Shown in pieces: positions 37,386 to 50,934 of a stretch of DNA of 64,000 nt. The DNA lies in NCBI GenBank assembly GCA_028829895.1, contig CM054178.1, forward strand, positions 91,421,058 through 91,485,057, written 5' to 3'. The translations under genes were made by a program, and so were the position numbers. Numbering within the stretch: position 1 is the stretch's first letter; each line of letters starts with the position of its first letter. Source of the stretch: Sinotaia quadrata (taxonomy: Eukaryota; Mollusca; Gastropoda; Architaenioglossa; Viviparidae). The notes under the pieces were generated by a model, which saw nothing but the letters and a program-made list of their open reading frames with translations, searched no databases and was not told where the DNA came from.

Positions 37386-38444
37386 GCACACCATGAGTAA
37401 TGTTCAAAAAGTCTTCATGAATTCTCGAGACCAAACTCAAACTTCAATTTTCCGTTGTATTGGCTCTCAAACGGAATCAACTTACACCTACACGTTTCCT
37501 GATAAGTTTGACGACAACGTTCGATACACACACCAACGTGGTCCAGCAGAGTACAGTTGTCACTGCAGTCTGAAGTGGGTACAAGGTTACAAACCAAAAA
37601 AATTGCATTCCTCTCTGCAAAAGTCAAATTAAGTAATGCTAAATTTCAGGCATATTTCATCTCTAAACTCCTTTCTCTCTCTCACACATTCTCAACTTAC
37701 ACATCCTGCAACAATATTCATTATGCAGCATAAGAAATTTAGCATCGATCAAAATTCACATGTATAATGTACAATGTAATCAAATTAGTGAACATATAAA
37801 TAATGATTCAATTACATCAGTAAATGCATCACACTTTCTGGAAAAGTTGTCATATTTCAAATTTATTATCAATCTCTAAATTTGTTCTTATCCTTTCGCG
37901 TTCCATTTCTTAAAATGAGAAATTCTCAGACACTGAGGTTTGATATCCCAGTTTATCTTTGAATTCAGCTGTGAGACTTTTCTATGAGATATAAAATAAT
38001 AAAAGAAAAACAACTCCACAACAAACTATTTATAGTCTAATGAGGAACTCACTACATACATGATCTTGATTAATAATAACTCGATTTTCGATCCATTACT
38101 ATACATCAGAGTAGCAGAACGCATCTTCCCATCCCTTCTTGGTATAATAAAAATTAAAAAATTAAAATACAGCAAGAAAAAGGGAAAAAAAGAGCAATAC
38201 GTGAAAAATTATAAACTAAACACAAATTTAACAGCCTTTACAAAGAAAAAAAATCTTTAAAAAAACACCCCGCCTGGAAATGCCTTACGACCTGTTTGAA
38301 ATAACAACCAGCGCTTGTCACTTCTGACACTAGAGACGAGAAATATTACCCCTCGATAAGTGTTTATTCCTTCTTGAAATGGTCTCACGCATTGAAAGTT
38401 ACCACTGACTTGAGCATAGCTTAAAGTATATTTCAAAACAGACA

Positions 38445-38795
38445 TCTTTTAAGACTTTTTAAATAGTACACGTATTAAAGAATACAAGATCCCGTAGGCA
38501 TTGCTTTTCTTGTGACTGGGACATTTTAAATAGTACACGTATTAAGGAATACAAGATCCCGTAGGCATTACTTTTCTTGTGACTGGGACATTTTAAATAG
38601 TACACGTATTAAGGAATACAAGATCCCGTAGAAATTACTTTGCTTGTGACGGGGACATTTTAAATAGTACACGTATTAAGGAAAACAAGATCCCGTAGGC
38701 ATTACTTTTCTTGTGACTGGGACATTTTAAATAGTACACGTATTAAGGAATACAAGATCCCGTAGGCGGTACTTTTCTTGTGATGGGGACATTTG
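38445..38795. repeat. 67-bp minisatellite, five copies
   Basis: Units share ATTTTAAATAGTACACGTAT, GGAATACAAGATCCCGTAGG and CTTTTCTTGTGACTGGGAC. Confidence 0.96.
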
Positions 38796-39139
38796 CCCAG
38801 AATTGCAAATGTATTAACAAATATGGAGGACCAGTATTTTGCGATGTACATAAATATGGTAGTCTAGTATTATTAAAATATAGAAATAAATAATTTGTGT
38901 AGTATTGGTGGGACAGATTCATACAGTAGTCTATTATGGCTAGGATGTAAATATGGTTGTGCTGTTAGAATACAGACACTTATAGTTGTTTAGTATTGAT
39001 AGGATATAAAGAAATATGGTTGAATAGTATATATAGTTATCAAAGGTATTGTGAATGTAGTTGTCTTGTACTCTTAGAGTATAGATAAATATGGTTGTCT
39101 AGTATTATTAGGATAAGATATTATAATATGGTTGTCTAG
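38796..39139. repeat. Degenerate TATGGTTGTCTAGTATT repeats
   Basis: A loose ~45-60 bp repeat with AAATATGGTTGTCTAGTATT recurs from 38850 to 39139 and resumes after the MITE at 39600-39850, showing that the MITE inserted into this array. Confidence 0.75.
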
Positions 39140-39141
39140 TA

Positions 39142-39596
39142 CAGTGGTACCTCGCATAACGAACACAATTCGTTCCAGCAGTACGTTCGTTATGCGAAAC
39201 ACGATATCCCATAGACTTCTACAGGAAATCGTGCAATCCGTTCCACATCGCCGCAAAAAATCAAAGAAATTAGAGGAAAATGAAGACAGGACAGTGTTCA
39301 TGGGGGAAACGCTAGTAAAGACACTCACCAAAGCAGGGTATGATGTTAGGTGTTGATGAGGTAAGATGTTAGGCGTTCATCAAAGCAAGGGAAAAAGGAC
39401 AATCAACTAGGAACAAACACGCCCTGCCTTCATCTGAGCCACGCGAGACACGAGTGGCCGGATTAGGCCATTTTTTCATGGGAAATGCGAAGTTATGTGA
39501 AACAAGTTCGTTCTGCGAGTCACGCGGGCGTTCTCAGCGGCGTTCGTTATGCGGATCGTTCATTCTGCGAGGCGTTCGTTATGTGAGGTACCACTG
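39142..39596. mobile_element. 455-bp pogo/Tigger-like MITE with TA target duplication
   Basis: It begins CAGTGGTACCTCGCATAACG and ends with the inverted CGTTATGTGAGGTACCACTG, flanked by TA on both sides (39140-39141, 39597-39598). Subterminal CGTTCGTTATGCG motifs occur in both orientations. No transposase ORF. Terminal sequence and TA duplication are typical of pogo-like Tc1/mariner relatives. Confidence 0.85.
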
Positions 39597-39929
39597 TAAT
39601 GCTAGCATAGACAAATCTAGATGTCGAGTATTATTATGATATTGATAAATATGGTTATGTAGTAATATAGAATAGATATATGTGGTTGACTATCATTGTT
39701 AGTAGACCAATATGGTTGACTAGTAATATTTGGATAAGGAAATGATAGCAAGGTTATAGCTGTGGTATTCTAGCATTGTTAGGATAAAGATAAATATGGT
39801 TGCCTAATATTTTAACGATAGATAAATTTGATTGTTTAGTATTGTTACTGAAATTGAAAGAAAGCAGGCATGTGGTCTATATGCTTTCATAAACTTTTCA
39901 ATCGGTGACTTTAATCCACTTTGTCAATG

Positions 39930-40465
39930 TTGCTAATAGTCAACCATTGTATAGATAACACATTAAAACATTGCTAATAGTCAACCATTGTACAGATAAC
40001 ACATTAAAACATTGATAATACCATCATTGCATAGATAACACTTTAAAACATTGCTAATTATAATAGACAACCATTGTACAGATAACATTAAAACATTGCT
40101 AATACCAACCATTGTATAGATAACACATTAAAACATTGCTAATAGTCAGCCATTGTAGAGATAACACTTTGAAATATTGCTAATAGTCAGCCAATGTATA
40201 GAGATAACACTTTAAAACATTGCTAATAGTCAACCATTATATACATAACACTTTGAAACATTGCTAATAGTTAACCATTATACAGATAACACATTAAAAC
40301 ATTGCTAGTAGGCTGCCATTATATAGATAACACATTAAAACATTGCTAATAGTCAGCCAGTATACAGATGACACATTAAAACATTGCTAATAGTCAGCCA
40401 GTATACAGATAACACATTAAAACATTGCTAATAGTCAGCCATTACATAGATAACACATTAAAACA
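39930..40465. repeat. ~41-bp minisatellite, about 13 copies
   Basis: Units share AACATTGCTAATAGTCA(A/G)CC and AGATAACACATTAA, with length variation. Confidence 0.95.
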
Positions 40466-41015
40466 TATTTCGACGCAAGAATATGAAATAAGTTACTAAA
40501 TCATTATTGCCGCTTTAGAAAGTATTCATTACAGCATGACGTAAGACTAATTCAGAAAGTGTTTACCTGCCCACCCATCTATCTGTACGGAGGCAACGTT
40601 GTAGTCCTGGCATACATATATATACTGCTAATCAACTTCTAGATGACAAGACTGATAAATCAAACTGTAATTATTTAACATGTCCATCAACATCAATGGA
40701 TAGCAAAATACATTGTAAGTTAAGCGAATGGTCGGTTTAGGTGGGCACAGTTCTGCTGCAGTAGTAGCTTTTCTAGTCTGAACACTAAATTTCTTAGGGA
40801 GAGAGAGACAGGAAAAAAAACTATTGTAATCAGATAAGAGAGAGACAAAAAGACACGGACATTCAACAAAACAAGCAGAGAGAATGACAAAACAAAACAG
40901 ACTTTATATTATCACTTTAACCAAATGAAAATAGAAAAATAACTTTCACCTTTCAGGTTGAGAACACTTTTAAAATCAGGCAGAGTTCTAAAAATTCCAG
41001 ACTGGCAGTGCTTAA

Positions 41016-41048
<33 letters not shown>

Positions 41049-41879
41049 AAGAAAGAAAACCAAAAGTTAAAATAAAAACCCCAAACAAAATAATAACAGA
41101 CCCGTTCGGCCAAAACAGCTACAATGTGGACACCACCGTTTGATGTGCAAAACTATCGGAGAGAAAAGCAAAACAACTTCAGGTAAGTCGTGCCAACACT
41201 CCGTGCAGCTACCAGTTAGATTAATGACAAGGTGGTACCGGCAATCTACGTTAGACAGAGAAATAAATGATTTATTAAAGTGTTGAAAAGTGCCAGTCGC
41301 ACCGCTTGAAATCGCCTTTACAGTTGCCACAAACATCGATCTTGAAAATTGTACACGAGGAGGGTCCAAGACTTGTCGCGTGACACGGTGCTGCCAGAGT
41401 TGCAGCTCTTACTGATTATAAGTGGATCTTGCACAGATTGAAACTATGTAAGTATGTGAGAGCCATTTTCAAATGAAACAGATTAATTATATTTTCATCT
41501 ACGGCACAATCTTGACCACCGAACACCAGCTTTCTCACCACCACTACTACTCCTACCACTATCACCATCATCCCTACCATTTCTAGTACCCAAAAGGAGC
41601 CTACCCCAATTAAAATAGGAATCGACAAACAATACGACCACCTAACCCTTGTTTACGTTTAACAAGTCTGTTCTAAACTAATCGCCAAATAATTCAGTTG
41701 CCTACAAGCAAAGTAGGGCATTTATTATTTTCGTTGTAGTTAAGTAGTTATCTCAAGTATTTATGGGTGTAAACTTCGCTTTTTGTACGCGTTGACGAGT
41801 CTCTTGTCATGGTCAGTTTTATTTCAATTTGAATCACGTGGTTGCCTCCTACATTTCAATGTTATAGACTACAAGTAAA

Positions 41880-42425
41880 ATGTCTGCAGTCAGCGTCATA
41901 GTACAGCCTAGATTTCAATATCAGCAGTCATCTTCATAGTATAGACCACATGTAAATGTTTGCAGTCAGCGTCAGTACAGACTACATGTAAATGCTTGCA
42001 GTCAGCGTCATAGTACAGACAACATGTAAATGTTTGCAGTCAGCGTCAGTACAGACTACATGTAAATGCTTGCAGTCAGCGTCATAGTACAGACAACATG
42101 TAAATGTTTGCAGTCAGCGTCATTGTACAGACAACATGTAAATGTTTGCAGTCAGCGTCATAGTAAAGACTACATGTAAATGTTTGCAGTCAGCGTCATA
42201 GTACAGACTACAGGTAAATGTTTGCAGTCAGCGTCATATTACAGATTACAGGTAATTGTTTGCAGTCAGCGTCATAATACAGACTACATGCAAATGTTTG
42301 CAGTCAGCGTCATAGTACAGACTACATGTAAATGTTTTCAGTCAGAGTCATAGTACAGACTACATGTAACTGTTTGCAGTCAGGTCATAGTACAGGTTAC
42401 ATGTAAATGTTTGCAGTCATCTTCA
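41880..42425. repeat. 38-bp minisatellite, about 14 copies
   Basis: The unit is GTACAGACTACATGTAAATG plus TTTGCAGTCAGCGTCATA, some units lacking 4-5 bp. Confidence 0.96.
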
Positions 42426-43170
42426 TAGTGCATATAATCACGTTAAAATACAGCCTGCATGTTCATATTTATAGTTACGTTCTATATACAGCCTACACAT
42501 CAATGCTTACAGTCACGCACAAAGTACAGTGTACATATAAATGTTTAGTGTCACGTTAAAATACAGCCTGCATGTTCACATTTATAGTCACATTCTATAT
42601 AAGGCCTGCACTTCAATGCTTACAGTCACGCACAAAGTGCAGCCTAAATGTCAAATCACTTGCAAAGTATAGTAGCCTCTATGACAATGTTTACAGTCAC
42701 GCACAAAGTACAGCCTACGCGTCAAATCACTTGCAAAGTATAGCCTCTATGACAATATTTACAGTCACGCACAAAGTACAGCCTACGCGTCAAATCACTT
42801 GCAAAGTATAGCCTCTATGACAATGTTTACAGTCACGCACAAAGTACAGCCTACATGTCAAATCACTTGTAAAGCATCTATGAGAATGTTTACAGTCACA
42901 TACAAAATACAGCCCAGAAGCCATTATTTATTGTCACTTTCAAACTACAGCTTACATGTCAATGTTTGTAATGTTTTCTTTCATAGTACAGCCTACGTGT
43001 CAAGTATTTGTTGTGCTTTTCATAGTACAGCTACGTGTCAAATGTTTATAGGACTTTTCATAGTACAACCTACGTGTCAAATTCTTGTAGTGCTTTTCAT
43101 AGTAATGCCTACGTGTCAATGTTTATAGTGATTTCAAAGTACAGCCTACGTGCCAATGCCTGTGGTTTTG
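42426..43170. repeat. ~70-bp minisatellite adjacent to 38-bp array
   Basis: Units with ACAGTCACGCACAAAGTACA, GCCTACGCGTCAAATCACTT and GCAAAGTATAGCCTCTATGA, best at 42620-42870, then diverged CTTTTCATAGTACAGCCTAC forms. It shares the GTACAG...CATGT core with the 38-bp unit. Confidence 0.9.
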
Positions 43171-44464
43171 TACAGAGTACATGTACAACGCATTACGTCA
43201 CTATTTCAGACTCCACCACGCACACATAGAGCCAAAAGGCGCCAGCTTTTCTCAAATTATTTTCCGTTAGACGGAAATTGGCTTGCAGCGGATGATCGCG
43301 TTTTCATTCATTTGGATCATAGAAATATTTAATGATTCAATTACCCCACTCACACGCTTAGCGCCCGTTGTCAGCTAGAGAAAATAGATTTTAAATAAAT
43401 GAACGTGCAGCACCTTGTGGTAATGAAATGTTTGACTACGACAGATTTTAGTTACTCTGAAAAATACTATTCAAACAAGGATTGGACAATGTCATTGTCT
43501 TCATCGTCCTAATCATCATTTATTATTATTTTCAAAAATTATTATTATGCTCGAAAATGTTTTCAGATATTGTGGTAAATTCTAAGTAGAACATTAAAAG
43601 TTTAATAAATCACGAAGATTATTAAAAGAAATCTTGAAATATAGCAGCTGATAAAAGCAAAAGTACACCCTTATTAAAAGCTAGCTGAATTGAGTTTTGA
43701 TTATTTCATCCATCCCCTTTTTTTTTCTTTTTTTTTTACCGAGAAGTGAATGATTGGCATACGGTTGGCAAACGAGTTAGAACTGTGATGGAGACGGTAT
43801 TAACTGTTGGAACAGGTACCCGGATATTATTTGTATATAGCTGTATGTCGCTGGTAAGTAGGAATGCAGTACACGTAAAAATCCGAAACTGATATATTGG
43901 TAATTTTTTTTTTAAATTAGAGACAGTAATTTTATTTTATTTTGCATTAGTAGTATTTACGCGAGATTAAATAAAATAATATTCATCAAAATTAAATGTA
44001 ATTGTAATAGATTCTTATGATTAGGTAACTGGAGCAACTTTTAAAATCACACCTTCGCTCCTAAAGAGAGGGAGGGAGAGAGAGAGAAGAGAGGAGAGAA
44101 AGGGAGAGAGAAAGATAATAGATTAATAGAAGAACTGAGATGAATGTGAGTTCAATCTTAGTTAAACTTTTGACAAAAACAATTTAAAAAACGGCCATTG
44201 AAAAATAGAAATAAAGACAGTTTATGTACAAAGATAGACAAACTGACAAAGAGGTAGACTGCAAGGTAGACAAACACTTAGGTCGACTGGCAGATTAGCT
44301 AGAAAAACAGATAAACATGTTAATTGTTTTCGGGATCACTGATTAAAGTTTTGCATATTATATTAACAGTTCAGCCTATCGGACACTAAAATAAATTACT
44401 GTAAATACTGGATCGATACAAAGCCTCTCTAAGTATTCACTATAAAATTTATTTGATCCATACA

Positions 44465-44805
44465 CAACTGTTACGTCAACGGACGATCGGTACATTGAGT
44501 CAGTAAGTTTATCTCAATATTAACTACAATAATGTTCACCCGCCCCTGACTAATGACTGACAGCAAGTTCGATTATTACGTCAACGAGTGGTCGTTAGGT
44601 TGAATCGGTACGAAATTTATCTCATTATTCACTACAATAATCCTTGAATATTCACACGCCCCTGACTAAAGCTAACTGCAAACTCAATTATTACGTCAAC
44701 GGATGGTCACTAGGTTGAATCAGTACGAAGTTTATCATATTCACTACAAAGCTTCCTTGAATATTCACACGCCCCTGACTAATGGCTGACATCAAGCTCA
44801 ATTAT
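44465..44805. repeat. ~115-bp repeat, three to four copies
   Basis: Units share ATTATTACGTCAACGGATGG, GGTTGAATC(A/G)GTACGAA and ATTCACACGCCCCTGACTAA. Confidence 0.88.
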
Positions 44806-46204
44806 TACGTCGAAAGAATGAGTCGGTACAAGTACTTTTCGTGCTCTGTCTGTTGTAATCTTCACCGGTTTGTGGAAACAGCCAACGGCAGCTGTTTGGC
44901 AGATGTCTGCGCAGATACCGTTTCCAACTCATAGACTTTGAGACCGCAACACCTTTAATAGCTTGCCATTCCCTTCGCCCACCTCTTTGGTTGATCAGTC
45001 GGCACCCAGCGCCTGATCTTAGGGCCGTAATGTTTAAGTCATGCTGCTTTAGATCGCATCAGCTGTGGCAAAAGACAGTTAAAAAAAAAAATGAAAAAAA
45101 AAAAAAGCAACAAAGATGCGACTTGCCGTTTTCGTATGTAGGTCTGTTTTGAATTTACCGATACGGCTGCGTGTAACTTCGTAGTAGTGAGCGTGCTGGC
45201 GGCAAGCCGAAGGTGGGTCTGTAAATTTGCATAAGCAAAAGCAAAATGTGTGTTTGATTAGGCTTCCACTCCCTTAGTACTTTGGTATCATTCCTAGACC
45301 GAAGCTTGCCTAAGTTGATTTAAGACAGGGAAGTGGGGAAAGACTTTATTTTTAGAAAGACCTTAAACTATATATACTTTCTGACTTAACTGCAGCTAAA
45401 GTAAATAATAGTGCATATCCTCCGAAAATATTCAGACATGATAGATGCTTTACAAGTGAAAAATTACTTTAAGAATAACTATGATTTTGAATGTTAAGTA
45501 GAATTACAATACTGAATATTATAGCTCAACATTCTCCCCGATTTTCTAAGTCTTTTAGAGTCTTAATTTCTTTTCTCTCTCTCGATTTCTTCATTGCTAT
45601 ATGAGTGCCGGAGTTTCTTTCATCTTCTATTCAATGTTCCCAGACTTGAGTGGCTACCACGTGGTTATCGTCCCTGATGTTGAGTTTAGTAACTCGTCTG
45701 TTTTAGGTTTATGCGGATGGATATACCCATTCATTTCGATCCGAATCGCCCTTGAGGTTTGAAACCTGCAGAAGTGCGCTGGGTTCCGAGATCTCTCCAA
45801 TGAAAGATTCCGAGTCCCTAAGGGTAGGGGTCCTAGCGCCGCCAAAAGGCACTCATTTCTCCCCCAAACTGCTTTCCTCGGTCTCTGAGAGTATACAAAT
45901 AGATGGATTACCCATATGTCTTTGCTCCCTGTACAAAAGACAAATGCACATATATTCTTTCTATGACCACACTGGCGTCAGACATAGCTATATCCTGCAG
46001 AGTCTCAGTTAAGTAAGATTGCTGAGCCGCCAAGAGGCAAATCCTGTAATCGTGTACATTGATAAAAAAAAATAAAAAAATAATAATGCTATGTAAAATG
46101 CGAGGTCGTTGTCGTCCGCAGTCATTCGAAGTATGAAATCGAGGCAGTGGAAACTTTGAAAGAAATGCAACGATATTGCAGCATCACGGGTTTCAGTAAT
46201 GTCC

Positions 46205-46640
46205 CTTTAGTACATTATTTGTAGTACCTTGAATATATATGTTATCCCTTTAGTCCATGTGTGTGGACATTTTAGTCCAAATGCGCACTACTTTTAGTAT
46301 ATATGTGTGATCTCTTTATGTGTTTGTATTTCCTTTAGTATATGAAGTTCCTTTGTGGTCGCTTTAACACAAGTATGTAATCTTTTGGCATAAGTATGTA
46401 GTTCCCTTAGCACATATGAATAGTTTTTTTTTTTGGCATATGTGATGTCTCTTTACTAAATGTGTGTAATCCCTTTGACATTTCAATCTTTTTAACATAT
46501 ATGTTATCCTTTAGAGGCAATCTTTTTAACACATATGCTGTCCTTTGGAGGCAATCTTTTTAACATATGTGTTATCCTTTAGCTCATAAACAGTCTCTTT
46601 AACGTGACTGTAGATCCCTTATTTATGTACTGACATGATT
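46205..46640. repeat. Degenerate TCCCTTTAGTACATATGTG repeats
   Basis: A loose ~25-45 bp repeat of T(C/A)CCTTTAG and ACATATGTGT, with three better units of GGCAATCTTTTTAACA around 46500-46570. Confidence 0.8.
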
Positions 46641-46659
46641 GTGTTATCTCTTTAGTAAG

Positions 46660-46661
46660 TG

Positions 46662-46716
<55 letters not shown>

Positions 46717-46737
46717 CAACCATTTATATCTCTCTCT

Positions 46738-46777
<40 letters not shown>
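46660..46777. repeat. (ATCT)n, (CT)n and (GT)n microsatellites
   Basis: About 14 ATCT units followed shortly by CT then GT runs. Confidence 0.97.
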
Positions 46778-46781
<4 letters not shown>

Positions 46782-47469
46782 GTGCACGCGCGCCCAGTCT
46801 TTGTAGGCAACAACCGCAGGCCGGCAGCATTTCGCGAAAACTGAATAGCTTAATTTGTTTACTGCTGGAAGAACCCAAGCAACACTAAACATTTGGGCAC
46901 CAGGTAGACAAAGAGCACTCCTTTCTTTACCCAATGTCAATAACAGTTTAGTTTTTTTTAAAAGTTCTTTTAATTTATATCTTTTAGGGCCAAATGCCAG
47001 GGTATCAACGCTGGCAGGTAGGGTTGTCTACACGCTATGGAAATTTTCGCACTACCTACCTATATAGATGCCAGCTTGAAATTTGTTCGCTTATCAAACT
47101 TGGGTTTTTACTAGTCTCAGTGTCACGACCTTGATCTTTCATCAGCACCACGGCCTTGATCCTCTCGAGAAGCGGTGTGTGGCAAATTTTGGAGTGCAGA
47201 GAGCCTAGGTCCTAGGTGGAGCACTGACATCTGTTAAATTGGTAATGAGATTGCACCCAGAGGTACCACCCAAATACTCTCATCCCCAACCCCATCTTGA
47301 ATCTGAAAATTTCAAATTTCCACTGAAGACTTCTAAGAGCATCAGTGACATAGATGTGGTCAGTTGTAAGTGCTCAAGCATGCATTTATGTGGCATACAG
47401 CAAGAACTCGTGTATGACGTATCTTATAGGATGTCAAGAGAAAAAATAAGTGCATTTTGCACTCAGTGT

Positions 47470-48015
47470 TGGCATACCGATCTTTTAGGCGTCAAAAGGC
47501 CTTTATAAAACAGTACATGTTACACACGATGTAAGCATACCGATCTTTTAGGCGTCAATAGGCCTGTATAAAGGTGGCCCGACAGATGGGCGGGCGACAA
47601 GAGGTTTGCGACAATTGGCTAGACACAACCGGCTAGCGACAACTGGCTTACACATAACTTACATCTGTAGAATAAATGAGGTAATTACTTAGGTTTTTCC
47701 TGTTTTTTTTTTGTTTTTTTTTAGCAAAATGTCGTATATCGTATTATGCACAAGTCACTTGCCGTTCACCAGTTATTGCTAGGCATGTGTCAGTAGCTAG
47801 TTGACGTTCACCAGTTATTGCTAGGCATGTGTCAGTAGCTAGTTGACAGTAGCCACTTGTCGCCCACTAAGTGTCGTTTAGTAAAATTTCGCCCGCCCAG
47901 ATGTCATAGAACCCTGTATAAAACAGTGCTGGTTTCACATAATGTAAGCATACCGATCTTTGTATAAGTCTATATAAAACAGTATATGTTACACACAGTC
48001 TAATACCCCGATTTT
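47470..48015. repeat. ~65-bp repeat interrupted by a mobile element
   Basis: Units carry GTAAGCATACCGATCTTTTA, GGCGTCAATAGGCC, TATAAAACAGTA(C/T)ATGTTACACAC. One unit is split by the element at 47573-47914. Confidence 0.85.
47573..47914. mobile_element. 342-bp inverted-repeat DNA element (Merlin-like?)
   Basis: The left end GGTGGCCCGACAGATGGGCG and the inverted right end GGGTTCTATGACATCTGGGC match over a GACA..ATGGGCGGGCGA / GACATCTGGGCGGGCGA core. It is flanked by CCTGTATAAA on both sides (47563-47572; the right copy overlaps the proposed end), so the target duplication is 8-10 bp. The interrupted host repeat gives the empty site. Subterminal GCGACAA(C/T)TGGC motifs recur. There is an internal 43-bp duplication (GTTCACCAGTTATTGCTAGG unit). 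No transposase. GG termini and 8-9 bp duplications suggest Merlin, but family is uncertain. Confidence 0.7.
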
Positions 48016-49059
48016 TGAGACGTCAGTTAATCAAGCAGTGCATTTTGCACACGACACATACGATTCCGTGTTATTTATGTTCACCCTTTTGTGGTTGAAT
48101 TTGCAGCCGAGTTGTGGTTGAAATATGACACGTAATTTTACAAAACGAGATAGTCATTGCTGATGGGTGGGTCAGAAAAACGAAACAAAAAACTCCAAAC
48201 AACCCCAGATCACAAAAAACATCAAAGATGGCGGGGTATCTGACGTCAAATCTGTGGTTCTCTTTCAGAGGGGTTTTGTCAAAACACTGTGCTCCTAGCC
48301 TGGGCTCTATAAGATATCCTCATCCACCCTCTCCCCTACAACAACGGAAATTACTATTACGACTATATACCCACCACCACATTAACCCATGGACTACCGG
48401 ACTAATGTACGCCTGAAGACATGAGCGCCATGAACACAACAACCATCCCACTACATCTCTACTTCTGCCTTATCCAAAACTACAACCCGACGTAGAAAAT
48501 TACTACAACACCGACTTAGTCATTAGGCTCAACCACTCTACTCAACCCACCCCCTCCCCCTGTGCGAAATCGACCTTGGTCGGAAGCGCTCCCCTTGACT
48601 GACACAATCACAAATTTTTTCAACAATCTACTCCACTTGGCGTGACATACTTTATGGAAAAATGGCGATTGGACAATGTGCTCAGAACTCCGTGCTGAGT
48701 CTTTGAAAGGGAAGGGGGCTAATGATGTTTAGGGAATAAAAAAGATGATCAACGGAATCCACTATTATCGTCACATATGCATCAAAAATCTTACACTATT
48801 GTCGAAACAAAAATTATCGCCTGTCTGTGAAAACAAATGAACTCAATGACAGCCAAAATAAGGTATAGGCCTAAAGCATTTCAATTAAGCATGATGTTTA
48901 AAAAGCAAACAAATAAATACAAAATTATATGTCTCAAAACACAAATTTAGTGAGCATTAAACGACCAAATTACATTTGATACTTTAAAAAGAAAAAATAT
49001 GAGAGGAAGGAATTTACTCAATTTTCATTTTGCTCACCAAGAACAGTTAGTCTGTTAGT

Positions 49060-49400
49060 GTGATTTGCACACAAAAAAATCAATTAAAGAAATCATAGCA
49101 TTAATCAGTAATTTGCCAAAAGAATCATAGCATTAACAGTGACTTGCCTAAATGATCACAGCAGTTAGGAGTGATTTATTCAAATAATAAATTGACTGAT
49201 ATTTGACTTCTACAAAATAATCTGAGAAATGATTTATTCAAGTAATAATAGAATTGATAAGTGAATGTCCAAATAATCATAATACTAATTAGTGATTTGA
49301 CCAAATAATCATAGCACTGATCAGTGGTTACCCAATTAATCACAGTTATTTATCAGTGTCCAAAATAGTCACTGTCCAGTTCGAGTGATGATTAAACATA
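49060..49400. repeat. Degenerate ~45-bp repeats
   Basis: AAATAATCATAGCATTAATCAGTGATTTGCC-like units (never more than moderately conserved). Confidence 0.75.
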
Positions 49401-50934
49401 ATTTTAATCAACCAAATGCAATGACTGGGGCGGGGGAGAGGGCGTTTAAATGAATGATAGAATGTCAACACACACTCACACACACACGGGTAAATCCCAT
49501 CCACCCCATATTACAAATTATCCACACTCCAGTCAAAAATAAACACTAACAAGAAGCTTGCTTATGTGTATGTGACCACATGAATTAGCAAACTGAATAA
49601 TTGCCACCCAAATGACTGTTTTCCCTTGCCAAGTACAAGCAGCAGTGAGTTAATAATTAAAACCGATCGAAAGCGACTCTCATGGAAGCCTGCCTGCAGT
49701 TGAGACTGAAACTAATTCATAAAGTTTCAAATGCTTTAGTTAATTAAGAGACAACTGAAATCAGTATATACTCTACCTAACTCCGTTGTACTGTATGCTC
49801 TTCTATATTACAATCCTCATTCTACTATACTGAACAGGTCAACTCTTGCACAATATAATTATACTATAATCGTAAACCATTTCAATGCAATACAGTAGAG
49901 TGACGGAGACATTGAACTGATCTTAAAACGCATTAGTCGTTGGATAATTCGAAATCGTAAGTAATCTCGCTTGGTAATGCGCAAGACTATAACTAAACGG
50001 CCCAGTTATCACTTTGATTCGCACTGTGGAGCATTGCAAATGAGACTTACCATTTTCGAAAGATGAAATCCCTGCGCAACTTTTCAGTTTGTCTTATATA
50101 AAAATTTCACTCATCTATAGTCACTTGTACAGGGAAGTTCGCTTGGCATATCAGAGAAGTTTTGGCTAAAGTGATCGATCACAGGAACTAAAATACTGAT
50201 TGATACACGTAGGGATCACACACGTTGTTGACCGTCCTTAGCAAGCACTACACTGTGCCGGTATCCAGACTTCTAATTTTCTGTCATCAACTTTCCTTCA
50301 GTGTACTGAGTACATCAGCTCATTATTGATACTGACCTTTAAATACAAATATCACAGACTCCCAGTTTTACCAATGAGCTATTTTTTTTTAGTAATTTTA
50401 AAATTGTGTGGTTGTTTAGTGTTTTTTTTTTTTTTTTTGCCTGAGACCTCTACTGAACACGCGCGACTGTTCTTGTTGTCAGCGACAACTGCCTCGTTTC
50501 CGAAACAAGCGCCTGTGACATTTCCTATTACTAGCAGACGACAGCCTTACTAGAGGGTGACGATGATATTCGACTATAATAAGCAAACTAAATATACAAA
50601 AATGTTAAAGATCTTATTTTGATGTTCAAACAAATATAATTATTGTTGAAATAATATTGTTTAGAGCACTTATTTTTTTCTGGTAAAAAAATAAATTATC
50701 TGAGTTTTAAATTTGATAGGGTTGAAATTTTATTCCAAAAATAGTAATGACTTGAAAACGAGGCTGCCACAACATTCTCCACCAGCAGAGCAAGAACAAG
50801 GGTGCTTTCCGACCGGAAGCTGACAACTTCATCAAACAAAAATCAATAAATAAAAAAAAAACTGGGCTACGAGAAGGATTTGATTATGCATAATTGATCC
50901 CTCCTTCTTGTGGCAAAAGAGGACCGACCAACCG

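Larger units (their letters stand above)
34021..50900. other. Intergenic region between divergent genes
   Basis: No coding exon could be supported on either strand. Most recognisable content is minisatellites and short transposons listed separately. Unlabelled stretches such as 35540-36850, 43200-44450 and 44800-46200 show nothing specific beyond AT-rich DNA, A or T runs, and a GA-rich patch at 44060-44115. 48130-48730 and 49400-50900 are also unlabelled. Confidence 0.6.

Noticed and set aside
36866..37400. Long overlapping plus-strand ORFs (up to 176 codons) in all three frames
   Set aside because: They are the 43-bp minisatellite read in three frames; the unit simply lacks stops. No start context, splice or codon signal.
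45654..46012. Overlapping ORFs on both strands near 45.7-46.0 kb
   Set aside because: No recognisable domain, no splice partners and short length.
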